A stretch of DNA of 9,732 bases from Spirochaetales bacterium (GTDB taxonomy: Bacteria; Spirochaetota; Spirochaetia; JABMQR01), in contig JAGLNY010000064.1 of assembly GCA_023139255.1 (NCBI GenBank), forward strand, positions 1-9,732, in the 5' to 3' direction. Numbering within the stretch: position 1 is the first letter of the stretch; each line of letters begins with the position of its first letter. A model generated the notes under the pieces. It was not told the origin of the DNA. It worked only from the letters and a program-made list of their open reading frames with translations, and made no database searches. Shown piece after piece: positions 1 through 7,234 of the stretch. The position numbers were made by a program, and so were the translations under genes.

Positions 1-584
1 AGCTCATTCATGGTTGAGACAATTTCCAGGACATTAATATGTTCCCAGGCCAATTTCCGTACTGCCTCATAAATTATTCCCGGTGTATACAGAAAATCTC
101 CTGAAAAAATAACTGTCAGTGCCACCAGATCAGTTCTATGATGCAGTATTTTTTCACCTTCCAGGATTGTATTAAGTTCTGATGAATACTTCTGGCTAAC
201 CGCTATACCAACTTCATTACTGCCGATTGTGACATTGAGAAAATCTCCCTTTTCCAGGGCAACTAGCTGGTATAGTTTCGTCAGTTTTCCAAAAAGTGAT
301 GCTTTTTTCTCAATATTAACATCAAGAATATTGGTTTTTATGGTAATCTCATAATTAATCTTTGAAATATCGAGTTCTTTTTCTCTTTTCTTCAGCTCTT
401 CACCATATCTTCTGAGAGCCATAACTACTGCTGAATGCTTTACTTCTCCTGTATAGTTTTTCTCTATCTCCGGAAGAAGAATATCAGCCAAATTCCCAAA
501 ACTAATTATACCCCGAATCATTGATTCATGAATAAATGGCTTTGTCTCAATAATCTTTTTTACAATACTGCTAATGGTTTCCAA
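1..584 (-). CDS. ACT-domain protein, putative amino-acid-responsive regulator (C-terminus off window)
   Basis: My reading of the minus strand gives 194 codons open to the window edge, so the C-terminus is missing. I chose TTG at 584-582: an in-frame TAA lies five codons upstream, and AGGA sits 7 nt before the TTG. Residues 1-70 look helical and include an HTH-like SAVVMALRRYGEEL segment (51-64). Residues 78-133 alternate beta and alpha and could be a first ACT-like unit. Residues 153-194 fit an ACT domain well, with the TPGIIYEAV loop (167-175) and INVLEIVST (183-191), like aspartokinase-type ACT domains. ACT domains bind amino acids or other small ligands. The arrangement recalls prokaryotic proteins annotated as predicted ACT-domain regulators of amino acid metabolism. 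No kinase or dehydrogenase domain is seen. The ACT call is fairly firm; the regulatory role is inferred. Confidence 0.7.
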   Translation of the reverse strand, partial: METISSIVKKIIETKPFIHESMIRGIISFGNLADILLPEIEKNYTGEVKHSAVVMALRRYGEELKKREKELDISKINYEITIKTNILDVNIEKKASLFGKLTKLYQLVALEKGDFLNVTIGSNEVGIAVSQKYSSELNTILEGEKILHHRTDLVALTVIFSGDFLYTPGIIYEAVRKLAWEHINVLEIVSTMNE

Positions 585-617
585 ATTAATATCCTGTTAT
601 TATAAGAACTTTATGTT

Positions 618-647
618 ATTATAGTATCAACATGAGAAAAATTGCAA
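618..647 (-). promoter_or_regulatory. Candidate sigma70-type promoter for the ACT-domain gene
   Basis: Read on the minus strand, a perfect TATAAT (618-623) lies 18 nt downstream of TTGCAA (642-647). Transcription would begin about 25-30 nt before the TTG start of the ACT-domain gene. The -10 is consensus; the -35 matches at three leading positions and the spacer is one base long. No experimental support. Confidence 0.5.
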
Positions 648-689
648 CTGAATCTTAATTGTTACTCCCAAAAGTCACTAAATTATGTT

Positions 690-705
690 AGTATATGCTT
701 ATACT
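690..705. repeat. Short inverted repeat upstream of nrdR (possible operator or -10 region)
   Basis: Perfect 6-bp arms AGTATA/TATACT flank a TGCT spacer, 55 bp before the nrdR start. The right arm (TATACT, 700-705) could also serve as a -10 box, but no good -35 lies 16-18 nt upstream. The site does not match the NrdR-box pattern (ACACWATATATWGTGT), so it is not evidence of autoregulation. In AT-rich sequence a repeat this short can arise by chance. Confidence 0.25.
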
Positions 706-759
706 GCAAAACGCTTTATAGCTGTTACATTAAAAAAACTAGTATTGGAGATAATAATC

Positions 760-1227
760 ATGCACTGCCCACATTGCGGAACCATGGATGATAAGGTACT
801 GGAATCCAGACAAAATTCCAGCGGTACTACCATAAGAAGAAGACGGGAATGCCTTAATTGTCATTATCGTTACACCTCCTATGAAAGAATTGAGGAAAAA
901 CCTGTAATGGTTATTAAAAGGGATGGGAGACGTGAGCCTTTTGATGTTCTTAAACTTGAACGCGGTATCCAGACCTCACTGGAAAAAAGAGATATAAGTC
1001 AAAGTGTTGTTGAGAACCTTATTCAGGAAATCGAGGATATCTCGATGATCCAGGCCGGTAGCAAACGTGAAATCAAATCACATGATATAGGCGAGCTGGT
1101 TCTTCGCAAGCTGTATCATGTTGATCCTATCGCTTATGTACGGTTTGCTTCCGTATATAGAATGTTTGATAACATCAGCCAGTTTATCCAGGAAATCGAG
1201 AAGTTGTCAGTTCCAAAGAAAAATTAA
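760..1227 (+). CDS. nrdR: NrdR, zinc-ribbon/ATP-cone repressor of ribonucleotide reductase genes
   Basis: A 155-residue protein of typical NrdR length. The N-terminus MHCPHCG carries the first zinc pair (C3, C6); RRRRECLNCHYRYTSYE carries the second (C31, C34) and the basic stretch that contacts DNA. An ATP-cone follows at about residues 46-136 (VMVIKRDGRREPFD; then the VRFASVYR block near 128-135), which reads ATP versus dATP. In the family, the dATP-loaded form binds NrdR boxes and represses nrd operons. The start at 760 is preferred over an in-frame ATG at 685: GGAG lies 9 nt upstream, and the protein then begins exactly at the conserved MxCPxC. No ribonucleotide reductase gene lies in the window. 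The gene converges on fabH with a 40-bp gap and no obvious terminator hairpin. Confidence 0.96.
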   Translation: MHCPHCGTMDDKVLESRQNSSGTTIRRRRECLNCHYRYTSYERIEEKPVMVIKRDGRREPFDVLKLERGIQTSLEKRDISQSVVENLIQEIEDISMIQAGSKREIKSHDIGELVLRKLYHVDPIAYVRFASVYRMFDNISQFIQEIEKLSVPKKN

Positions 1228-1267
1228 TTTAAAATGTAAATGTCGTAAAAACATATTTCAATTTTTA

Positions 1268-2305
1268 TTACCAGACAAACAGATTGCCGCCGTATGTAAG
1301 CCCGGCACCGAATCCTACTGTCAGAACTACATCCCCTGCTTTCAGTAATCCCTTCTCCTGCATCTCTGCACAGGCAATACCGATAGAGGCTGCCGATGTG
1401 TTGGCATAGTCCTTAATATTCAAGAAAAATTTTTCCATGGGAATTTTCAGTCGTTTTGAAACTGCCTGGATAATCCTGAGGTTAGCCTGGTGCGGAACTA
1501 CCCAATTGACATCCTCTATGGTCAAATCATTTCGTTCCAGCATTTCAACTATAATCTCACTTAAGACCTTGATGGCAAAAGTGTATACTTTCCTTCCGTT
1601 CATATAGAGGGAAACATTCTCAGTTTTCACCTCTCCTCCCTTGATGGGATTTTTGGAACCGCCGTTTGGAACCATTAAATACTCAGAACCGCTTCCTTCA
1701 GAATAAAGCATCGAGTCTATAAAACCCGGTTCCTTAAATTTCCTGCCGCTGCGGTCTTCAAGATACCTGGGAGATTCAATGGTAGAGAGTATCGCACAAC
1801 CCGCACCATCACCAAATAAGATACAGGTACTCCTATCCTCCCAGTTCATTATGCTTGAAAGTTTTTCAGCACCGATAACAAGTATGTTTCTCATGTTATT
1901 GTCCTTCAGAAAAGCCATAGCTATTTCCAAAGCATAGATAAATCCTGTACACCCTGCGGTCACGTCAAACGCCGGTATTTTTTTCAATCCAAGCTTGCTT
2001 TGTACAATACATGCTGTTGAAGGGAATCCCCTATGATCAGGAGTTGCTGTTGCAACAACGATACAATCCAGATCCTTAAGATTCATACCCGCGCGTTCTA
2101 CTGCATTTCTTGCAGCTTTTTCAGCAAGGTCTGAGGCGGCTTCATGCTCCCCCGCAAAATGCCTGGCCCCGATACCGGTATGTGACCTGATCCACTTATC
2201 GTCAGTATCAACAATTACTGATAATTCATCATTTGTTACGCGCCATTCAGGTACCCAGAAACCAAATGATCGTATATATACGGGAACCGTGATTTCATCT
2301 TTCAT
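1268..2305 (-). CDS. fabH: 3-oxoacyl-[acyl-carrier-protein] synthase III (FabH)
   Basis: FabH condenses an acyl-CoA primer (acetyl-CoA or branched) with malonyl-ACP, starting type II fatty acid synthesis in the cytoplasm. The 345-residue protein keeps the full catalytic triad: C119 in VTAGCTGF, H272 in VPHQANLR and N302 in YANTSAAS. It also has the glycine-rich GDGAG (165-169) and the C-terminal GFGAGLTYGG. The ATG at 2305 has AGGAG 6 nt upstream. An in-frame TTG at 2371 would add 22 residues without family support or a good ribosome site. The family is usually about 315-335 residues, so this one is slightly long. It follows tetR on the same strand after 160 bp that contain a palindrome, which suggests control by that regulator. 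A KAS III relative from another pathway is possible, but no fatty-acid or polyketide cluster surrounds it. Confidence 0.93.
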   Translation of the reverse strand: MKDEITVPVYIRSFGFWVPEWRVTNDELSVIVDTDDKWIRSHTGIGARHFAGEHEAASDLAEKAARNAVERAGMNLKDLDCIVVATATPDHRGFPSTACIVQSKLGLKKIPAFDVTAGCTGFIYALEIAMAFLKDNNMRNILVIGAEKLSSIMNWEDRSTCILFGDGAGCAILSTIESPRYLEDRSGRKFKEPGFIDSMLYSEGSGSEYLMVPNGGSKNPIKGGEVKTENVSLYMNGRKVYTFAIKVLSEIIVEMLERNDLTIEDVNWVVPHQANLRIIQAVSKRLKIPMEKFFLNIKDYANTSAASIGIACAEMQEKGLLKAGDVVLTVGFGAGLTYGGNLFVW

Positions 2306-2403
2306 TAAACTCTCCTGCTGGATCTTAAAAAGTATATGCTGTCTTTCCTGAGTTACCATCCTCACCTTCAATTATCTGTCCTTAAAATGATATCTCCCTT
2401 TAT

Positions 2404-2419
2404 AATCAAACGTTTGTTT
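2404..2419. promoter_or_regulatory. TetR-type operator candidate B, between tetR and fabH
   Basis: AATCAAACGTTTGTTT, whose core CAAACGTTTG (2407-2416) is a perfect 10-bp palindrome; 7 of 8 positions match between half-sites. It is 13/16 identical to the palindrome at the tetR promoter (3109-3124). On the fabH strand, TTTGATTATAAAGG runs out of it, so a TATAAA -10-like box would abut it. The context matches the site before the radical SAM gene, but the spacing is 4 nt shorter. Confidence 0.55.
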
Positions 2420-2465
2420 CCCTTTAATGAAAAAAAATCCTCGTCTCAAGTGCTTGCTTTGCTGC

Positions 2466-3098
2466 TTAAAAAATCGGCTCGAATGTTAATTTCCCGGAAT
2501 CAACACCAGAAAGCTGCTTTAAAATTTTTATAAGCATCTGTATTCTCTCTTCCCGCCATAGGCTTTTTTCTTTCTCAGGAATGTTATTATAAAAACTGGA
2601 AAAATCAAAAATATAATCAGATAAAATCATTCCAAGCAAAATATCGGTCATTATTTTAAGTTTTCTGGAAAGCTCAGAATTGCTGCTGAAGTTTTTATTT
2701 CCCAAAATGAGACTACCAAGTTTACCCTGTAATTCTGTAATTTTTTCCTTTACCGGAATAAGATAATCATATCCTTTACCTATCTCTGAAAAGAGTATCT
2801 TAATTTGCGGGCGATTATTCTCAAGATATTCAAGAAATTGTTTTAAAACGTTCATTGTGGCATTAATATCATCAAAATTAAATTTGCTTAATAACGAGGT
2901 AAATCCCTCTGTAATGTTTTTAACAATGTCACGCAGAATTCCATCTTTGCTGCCAAAATAATAGGAAATCATAGATACATTAACACCCGCCTTTTTCGAT
3001 ATCTCCCGAATTGAGGTTTCTCTGTATCCGTGAGTTGAGAAAAGTGCGATAGAAGTATTCAGGATTATTGTTTTTGCATTTTTATCAGTAATGTACAT
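2466..3098 (-). CDS. TetR/AcrR-family transcriptional regulator
   Basis: A 210-residue TetR-family repressor, the usual length. The N-terminal DNA-binding domain is clear: helix 1 at about 7-21 (ending ALFSTHGY), helix 2 TSIREISKKAG (28-38), and recognition region VNVSMISYYFGSKDGIL (39-55). Residues from about 60 form the variable helical ligand-binding and dimer domain, which does not reveal the ligand. The start is ATG at 3098, with GGAGG 5 nt upstream. A TTG at 3110 would add four residues but lies upstream of that ribosome site, inside the palindrome. The promoter overlaps a palindrome (3109-3124), consistent with autorepression. The gene is divergent from the CmpB-HD/amidohydrolase operon and upstream of fabH, so all three are plausible targets. 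A decayed relative lies at 7278-7388. Confidence 0.92.
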   Translation of the reverse strand: MYITDKNAKTIILNTSIALFSTHGYRETSIREISKKAGVNVSMISYYFGSKDGILRDIVKNITEGFTSLLSKFNFDDINATMNVLKQFLEYLENNRPQIKILFSEIGKGYDYLIPVKEKITELQGKLGSLILGNKNFSSNSELSRKLKIMTDILLGMILSDYIFDFSSFYNNIPEKEKSLWREERIQMLIKILKQLSGVDSGKLTFEPIF

Positions 3099-3108
3099 CA
3101 AAACCTCC

Positions 3109-3124
3109 AATCAAACACTTGATT
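3109..3124. promoter_or_regulatory. TetR operator candidate A in the divergent tetR / CmpB-HD promoter region
   Basis: AATCAAACACTTGATT has perfect 6-bp outer arms (AATCAA/TTGATT) around ACAC. It adjoins the tetR ribosome site (GGAGG, 3104-3108) and covers the likely tetR transcription start. On the other strand its right arm is the -35-like TTGATT of the CmpB-HD gene. A repressor bound here could shut off both directions. The binding protein is inferred from position. Confidence 0.6.
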
Positions 3125-3146
3125 AAATTACTCAATTCATTACAAT
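3119..3146 (+). promoter_or_regulatory. Candidate promoter for the CmpB-HD / amidohydrolase operon
   Basis: TTGATT (3119-3124), a 16-nt spacer and TACAAT (3141-3146) point towards the gene starting at 3184, giving a 5' untranslated leader of roughly 30 nt. The -35 coincides with one arm of the palindrome at 3109-3124. Confidence 0.45.
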
Positions 3147-3153
3147 AAGTCAA
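3125..3153 (-). promoter_or_regulatory. Candidate promoter for tetR
   Basis: On the minus strand TTGACT (3148-3153) is followed after exactly 17 nt by TAATTT (3125-3130). The predicted start point falls in the palindrome at 3109-3124, about 20 nt before the ATG. The same TTGACT with a 17-nt spacer recurs in front of the decayed tetR copy (7424-7452), which supports its being real. Confidence 0.6.
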
Positions 3154-3183
3154 GGTAGTACGTTGGAAATACTTTAGGAAAAG

Positions 3184-4461
3184 ATGTTGAATGGGATGAA
3201 TTATCTACTAGTAATATCACAGGTTTGGATAAAACATTATTTTCTGATCTTCATAATCTATTCGTTTATAGGATGGGTTATTGAATCAGGATATCGCTCA
3301 GTGTTAGAGAAGGGAAGATTTGTTAATTCAGGTTTTTTGTATGGTCCTTTTATTCCCATCTATGGCTTTAGTGCAACAACTTTTCTTTTGATTGAGTTAT
3401 TAATTGGCCACCTGATATTTCCCCTGCAAATTCTAATTTTTACCATAGCTGCAACAGTAATTGAATATCTAACATCTTTTATTTTTGAAAAATATTTCTC
3501 TATGAGACTTTGGGATTATTCCAACTACCCCTTGAATATCAACGGTAGAGTATGTCTTCTGTATTGTGGTTTTTGGGGTATCCTTTCAGCAATCCAAATT
3601 ATTTATATCCAGACCTTTGTGGACAGGTTGATCCTGATATTACCTTTGGAATTACAGGCAAGCCTTCCACTCATATTTCTTGTTTATGTTAGTTTTGACG
3701 TATTTTATTCAACCCGGCTTTATCTGCATTTTGCGGGAATCTTATCGAATATTAAAGGTTTGAGCGCAGTAAAGATATCGACAGAGATACGTGCAAGATT
3801 GCAGAATGTTCACCCTCTAAGTGAAATGAAAAGTTTCTTGCGCCCTTTAAGGGTCTTTCCAAATTTGAGTGAGGAGTTCTCAGAATCTGTTATCAAATTC
3901 CCCGGCTTGTTTAAGATTCCCTATTTCAAGGAGCTTGGAAATACAATTCATAGTAAACTTGATATCCTGAACTTTGATAAAAATGATGTAGATAAGACAG
4001 AATTCAAAAGTATCTGTAAGGAAATAATAGAGCATCCGGAATATCAGAAGCTAAAAAAGATAAAACATCATGATAAGGATATTTACTCACATAATCTTAA
4101 AGTTGCCTGGATATCCTATCTTATAGCAGAAAAATTTCAGCTGCATAGTAAGGAAATGGTTCGAGGGGCACTGCTCCATGATTTCTTTTTATATAATTGG
4201 CGCGAAAAAGGGTCAAAGGATGAGTTTCTTCCACATGGATTTACTCACCCTTTTATAGCAAAAAAAAATGCTGAAAAGGCTTTTGGCCGCTTAACGCCAA
4301 TAGAGCGAGATATAATAATGAAACACATGTGGCCTCTTACAGTTATCCCGCCAAGATATACAGAGAGTTTTCTTGTCTCATTTATAGATAAGCTTGTTGC
4401 CGGCAAGGAAGTCGCTAATGATATTCTTTACAGAAAGAAGAAATCAGGGATTGATGAATAA
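3184..4461 (+). CDS. Membrane protein: CmpB-type (putative ABC-transporter type IV) domain fused to HD hydrolase domain
   Basis: A 425-residue two-domain protein. Residues 20-185 hold about five hydrophobic segments and the motif set of the CmpB family (putative ABC-transporter type IV): IGWVIES (29-35), FVNSGFLYGPFIPIYG (46-61), RLWDYS (108-113) and NINGRVCL (118-125). No ATPase partner lies nearby, so transport is not established. After a linker, residues 295-410 form an HD phosphohydrolase domain: H303 (YSHN), H332-D333 (LLHD), H355 (THP), H381 (KHMWP) and D402 (FIDK) are in the order expected for a metal-binding HD fold. Its substrate cannot be read. The ATG at 3184 has AGGA 4 nt upstream, a rather tight spacing. 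The amidohydrolase follows after 42 bp, so the two are probably co-transcribed. Divergent tetR likely controls them. Confidence 0.8.
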   Translation: MLNGMNYLLVISQVWIKHYFLIFIIYSFIGWVIESGYRSVLEKGRFVNSGFLYGPFIPIYGFSATTFLLIELLIGHLIFPLQILIFTIAATVIEYLTSFIFEKYFSMRLWDYSNYPLNINGRVCLLYCGFWGILSAIQIIYIQTFVDRLILILPLELQASLPLIFLVYVSFDVFYSTRLYLHFAGILSNIKGLSAVKISTEIRARLQNVHPLSEMKSFLRPLRVFPNLSEEFSESVIKFPGLFKIPYFKELGNTIHSKLDILNFDKNDVDKTEFKSICKEIIEHPEYQKLKKIKHHDKDIYSHNLKVAWISYLIAEKFQLHSKEMVRGALLHDFFLYNWREKGSKDEFLPHGFTHPFIAKKNAEKAFGRLTPIERDIIMKHMWPLTVIPPRYTESFLVSFIDKLVAGKEVANDILYRKKKSGIDE

Positions 4462-4503
4462 TAGATAGTGGAAAAAATTTTGAAAGGTCAAGGAGAAAGC
4501 TAA

Positions 4504-5751
4504 ATGAAAACTTCGAAAACTGAGTATTTCTTTGACTGTCACTGCCACACTATGACTCTTGGACACGTAAATATCACATCTTTTCTTGAAAACCTGCTAA
4601 AAAATACTGACTGGGAAGTTTTACTGGGAATTGTCGGCAGTAGTGCTAAATCTTCTGATAAGCGAATCTCTGCCCATATTAAAAATATTTTCAACCTTCT
4701 GACTCTAATGCAGAATGATCTTGCAGATATCTTCAATATCATGGAGGATGATCTGAAGGGAAACTTTGCAGGTGAATCCCTGGCTGATGATGAGGGACTT
4801 CATATGAATGGCCGGACATACCGTAAACTTGTTATAACTCCACTCTTGATGGATTTTAAGCCCCTGCCCGGGGCTGAAAGCTCAACTTATTATCCCCAGC
4901 CACGAAAAGAGCTTCGGACGGTGATAAATGAGTACTCCTTTGCTATCAAGCAGTATTATAGAGAGAGACCTCAAGGGCTTTTATACATACTTCCCTTTCT
5001 TGGGATCAATCCAGCAGCCTACTCCATGAAGGAACTGACATCTATAGTGGAGGATAGTTTCAATTTCAGTACAACAAAATGGCTTAAACATAGCGTCTGG
5101 AGTTCAAGCCTGATCACCCGGATGGAAGGGCATATTTCTCCAAAAAAGATGTTTGCCGGAATTAAACTCTATCCACCTATGGGTTTTAATCCCTGGCCGG
5201 AAGATAAGGAAGAGAGAAAAAAGGTTGAGTTTCTCTATTCTTATGCACAGGCTGCTTCAATCCCAATTACCACACATTGCAACGATGGCGGATTTATTAC
5301 TGTAGATTATAAGCTTGCAAACCGGAACACAAATCCAGCTGCCTGGGAAAAAGTTTTGGAACGATATCCAGACCTTCACCTGAATTTCGCTCACACAGGA
5401 GTGCGTACAACACTGCAACTACCAATTTTATTCGGGAAGAAAGAGAAAAGCTGGACCGAAAAAATATTTGACCTGATGGATCAGTATGAGCATGTTTATA
5501 CAGATTTTTCCTATAACGGGATTTCTCCAAAGTTCTATCAAAGATTTTCACAACAGCTGTCTGAACTAGAGACAGCCGGGAGAACCAGATACCGGGATAG
5601 GATTCTTTTCGGAACTGATTTTATGATTAATTTGCTGGGCATCCGAAGTTATCAGCATTACTACAGTTTTTACCAGGAGGCAGCCCTGGATACAGAATTG
5701 AAACATCTGTTTGCTTCGGTGAACCCACTCTCTTTTCTAAACATCCGGTAA
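4504..5751 (+). CDS. Amidohydrolase-family (amidohydrolase 2-like) metal-dependent hydrolase
   Basis: A 415-residue protein, probably cytoplasmic (no signal peptide or membrane span), with the metal ligands of a TIM-barrel amidohydrolase: H13-x-H15 in DCHCHT, K221 in GIKLYP, H258 in ITTHCN, H297 in NFAHTG and D372 in LFGTDFM. The stretch 219-375 resembles the amidohydrolase 2 group (decarboxylases, lactonases and other C-C or ester hydrolases). Residues 30-210 are an unusually long insertion before the core, with no motif I recognise. The substrate is unknown. AGGAG lies 8 nt before the ATG, and the gene follows the CmpB-HD gene after 42 bp. Its end converges on the radical SAM gene with only 23 bp between stop codons and no clear terminator. 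Confidence 0.8.
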   Translation: MKTSKTEYFFDCHCHTMTLGHVNITSFLENLLKNTDWEVLLGIVGSSAKSSDKRISAHIKNIFNLLTLMQNDLADIFNIMEDDLKGNFAGESLADDEGLHMNGRTYRKLVITPLLMDFKPLPGAESSTYYPQPRKELRTVINEYSFAIKQYYRERPQGLLYILPFLGINPAAYSMKELTSIVEDSFNFSTTKWLKHSVWSSSLITRMEGHISPKKMFAGIKLYPPMGFNPWPEDKEERKKVEFLYSYAQAASIPITTHCNDGGFITVDYKLANRNTNPAAWEKVLERYPDLHLNFAHTGVRTTLQLPILFGKKEKSWTEKIFDLMDQYEHVYTDFSYNGISPKFYQRFSQQLSELETAGRTRYRDRILFGTDFMINLLGIRSYQHYYSFYQEAALDTELKHLFASVNPLSFLNIR

Positions 5752-5774
5752 TAACGAGTGTCATCAGATCATTT

Positions 5775-7220
5775 TTATGGTTTTCGATAGTGTTCTTCCC
5801 AGATTGGGTCAAGAAGTTTAGCAAGTTTTTTATCGTATTGTATCATCTCTTTATAGTAATCTTTATCCTGCAGGCTGATTGCTGCCGAGGGATATCCGGG
5901 TTTTGCATCTGTTTTTACGAACAAATCGTGAGCAACTTTATGGTGATCACGGATAAAGCAAGGTCTGATCTCATTTCCGGCAGTATCAGGTGGACACTTA
6001 AAACTATATGAGGATTGCCAGTCACGAATTCCCTCAAATAAATCTGAAAACAAAGCGTCTGATAATGTTTTCTCTTCTGAAATAAGCTTGTGAATATTAT
6101 CTTTCCAGAAAGGAACAAAAACGCATGGATAAATGTTTCCATACCAGTCAATATACAAGTACCCGCCAGAACGTCCCCCTGCTATACAGCCTTGAGAGAA
6201 AGTCCCGCCATTCCAAAAATCAACCAGGGGCAACCGTTCTTTATTGACGATTTCTTGTTCACGAACCCACATTTTAGTTCGCACTTCAGGAGACACCTGA
6301 TGACCAACATCAGCTCCCCGGCCAATCGGCATATATTGGAAAAGCCATTGATAAAGTACGCTCTGCCCTTTGAAATAGAAATCAATCATTTCTTTTGAAA
6401 TTATGAGTTCAGCATTTTCTGGTGTGGCAGTAGTAGAAATGCCGAATGGAACACCGGCATTGCGTAGATTCTCAAAAGCAGCAAGAATTTTTTTATATAC
6501 TCCTTTTCCTCTTCGTTCGTCAGTTTCCTTTTCAAAGCCTTCGACTGAAATAGCTACCGTTATATTCCCAACTTCCGCAAGTCTTTCCGCCTTTTCTTCA
6601 TCTATGAGAGTACCATTTGTATAAACAAGAAAATATTGTTCCTGATGAAGTTTTGCCACATCAATAATATCCATATCCCCATCTTTCCAGAAAAATGGTT
6701 CTCCCCCGGAGACAACGGTGAACCAACTTCCCCATTCATCATATTTTTCCTTGAGAATTCGGTCAACTACTTTAAAAGAAAGAGAAGGAAGTCCTTTAGG
6801 AACACTTGCGGCATAACAATCTTTACAGCGAAGATTACATGTACCACCAGGAGAGATAGTAATAAAACTTGGTGGTTTTGTACCATATTTATCTTCAAAT
6901 TTTTTTTTCTTTTCTTTAACTTCATTTGAATCAGACAAAAGGTTTTTTAAAAACAAGTTTGTCATCCTGTCTCTGACATTAGGTGAGCCCTTATCATAAG
7001 CTTTGAACGCGGCCCTTATAATATTAGCCCCTATATTAAATTTATCCTCCCGGATATGCCTCGAACCGGCTGTTGCCGGGTCACCATTAGTAACCACCAT
7101 TCTGTACGCAATCTTCTCAAGAGGAGGAAGGGCAATTTTCCATGCTTTTGTTATACTGGCAAGATTAGCTAAATGTTTTATCAGAAAATTACCTAATGAG
7201 TTTTCGTTTCTTTTTAACAT
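5775..7220 (-). CDS. Radical SAM protein with SPASM-like C-terminal cysteines
   Basis: A 481-residue radical SAM enzyme. The [4Fe-4S] cluster motif is C128-x3-C132-x2-C135 (CNLRCKDC). SAM-binding elements follow: SGGEP (171-175), VYTNGTLID (199-207) and AISVEGFEKETD (223-234). C345, C366 (NIYPCVF), C409 and C421 lie in the right region for an auxiliary iron-sulfur cluster as in SPASM or twitch proteins, though the spacing is not the classical one. Residues 1-115 form a long N-terminal extension with a lysine-rich run (102-108). AGGAG lies 5 nt before the ATG. No peptide substrate, maturation partner or transporter lies next to it, so RiPP maturation is unsupported and the substrate is unknown. 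A palindrome (7235-7254) and a dead tetR copy (7278-7388) sit directly upstream, implying past or present TetR control. Confidence 0.88.
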   Translation of the reverse strand: MLKRNENSLGNFLIKHLANLASITKAWKIALPPLEKIAYRMVVTNGDPATAGSRHIREDKFNIGANIIRAAFKAYDKGSPNVRDRMTNLFLKNLLSDSNEVKEKKKKFEDKYGTKPPSFITISPGGTCNLRCKDCYAASVPKGLPSLSFKVVDRILKEKYDEWGSWFTVVSGGEPFFWKDGDMDIIDVAKLHQEQYFLVYTNGTLIDEEKAERLAEVGNITVAISVEGFEKETDERRGKGVYKKILAAFENLRNAGVPFGISTTATPENAELIISKEMIDFYFKGQSVLYQWLFQYMPIGRGADVGHQVSPEVRTKMWVREQEIVNKERLPLVDFWNGGTFSQGCIAGGRSGGYLYIDWYGNIYPCVFVPFWKDNIHKLISEEKTLSDALFSDLFEGIRDWQSSYSFKCPPDTAGNEIRPCFIRDHHKVAHDLFVKTDAKPGYPSAAISLQDKDYYKEMIQYDKKLAKLLDPIWEEHYRKP

Positions 7221-7234
7221 TTTATCTCCTTATA

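Noticed and set aside
685..759. An upstream in-frame ATG that would add 25 residues to NrdR
   Set aside because: The added residues precede the conserved MxCPxC start of the family and lack a ribosome site; GGAG is correctly placed for the ATG at 760.
1228..1267. Bidirectional terminator between convergent nrdR and fabH
   Set aside because: The 40 bases are very AT-rich, and the best stem I find (ATGT/ACAT) is four pairs; not enough to call.
2331..2340. The 10-mer AGTATATGCT repeated from the nrdR upstream region (690-699)
   Set aside because: The second copy lacks the other palindrome arm and flanking similarity; a chance match in AT-rich DNA is likely.
2306..2371. A TTG start giving FabH 22 more residues
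   Set aside because: AGGAG sits 6 nt before the ATG at 2305, and the extra segment has no family counterpart.
2420..2465. Possible rho-independent terminator after tetR (T8 run on the minus strand)
   Set aside because: Only a 4-bp stem including a wobble pair can be drawn before the T run. The T8 is shared by the dead copy, so it may just be inherited sequence.
3099..3110. A TTG start for TetR at 3110
   Set aside because: It lies upstream of the GGAGG that serves the ATG at 3098 and would overlap the operator-like palindrome.
5775..7220. RiPP biosynthetic cluster centred on the radical SAM gene
   Set aside because: No precursor-like small ORF, peptidase or exporter is found on either strand next to it; the only nearby short frame is the tetR remnant.
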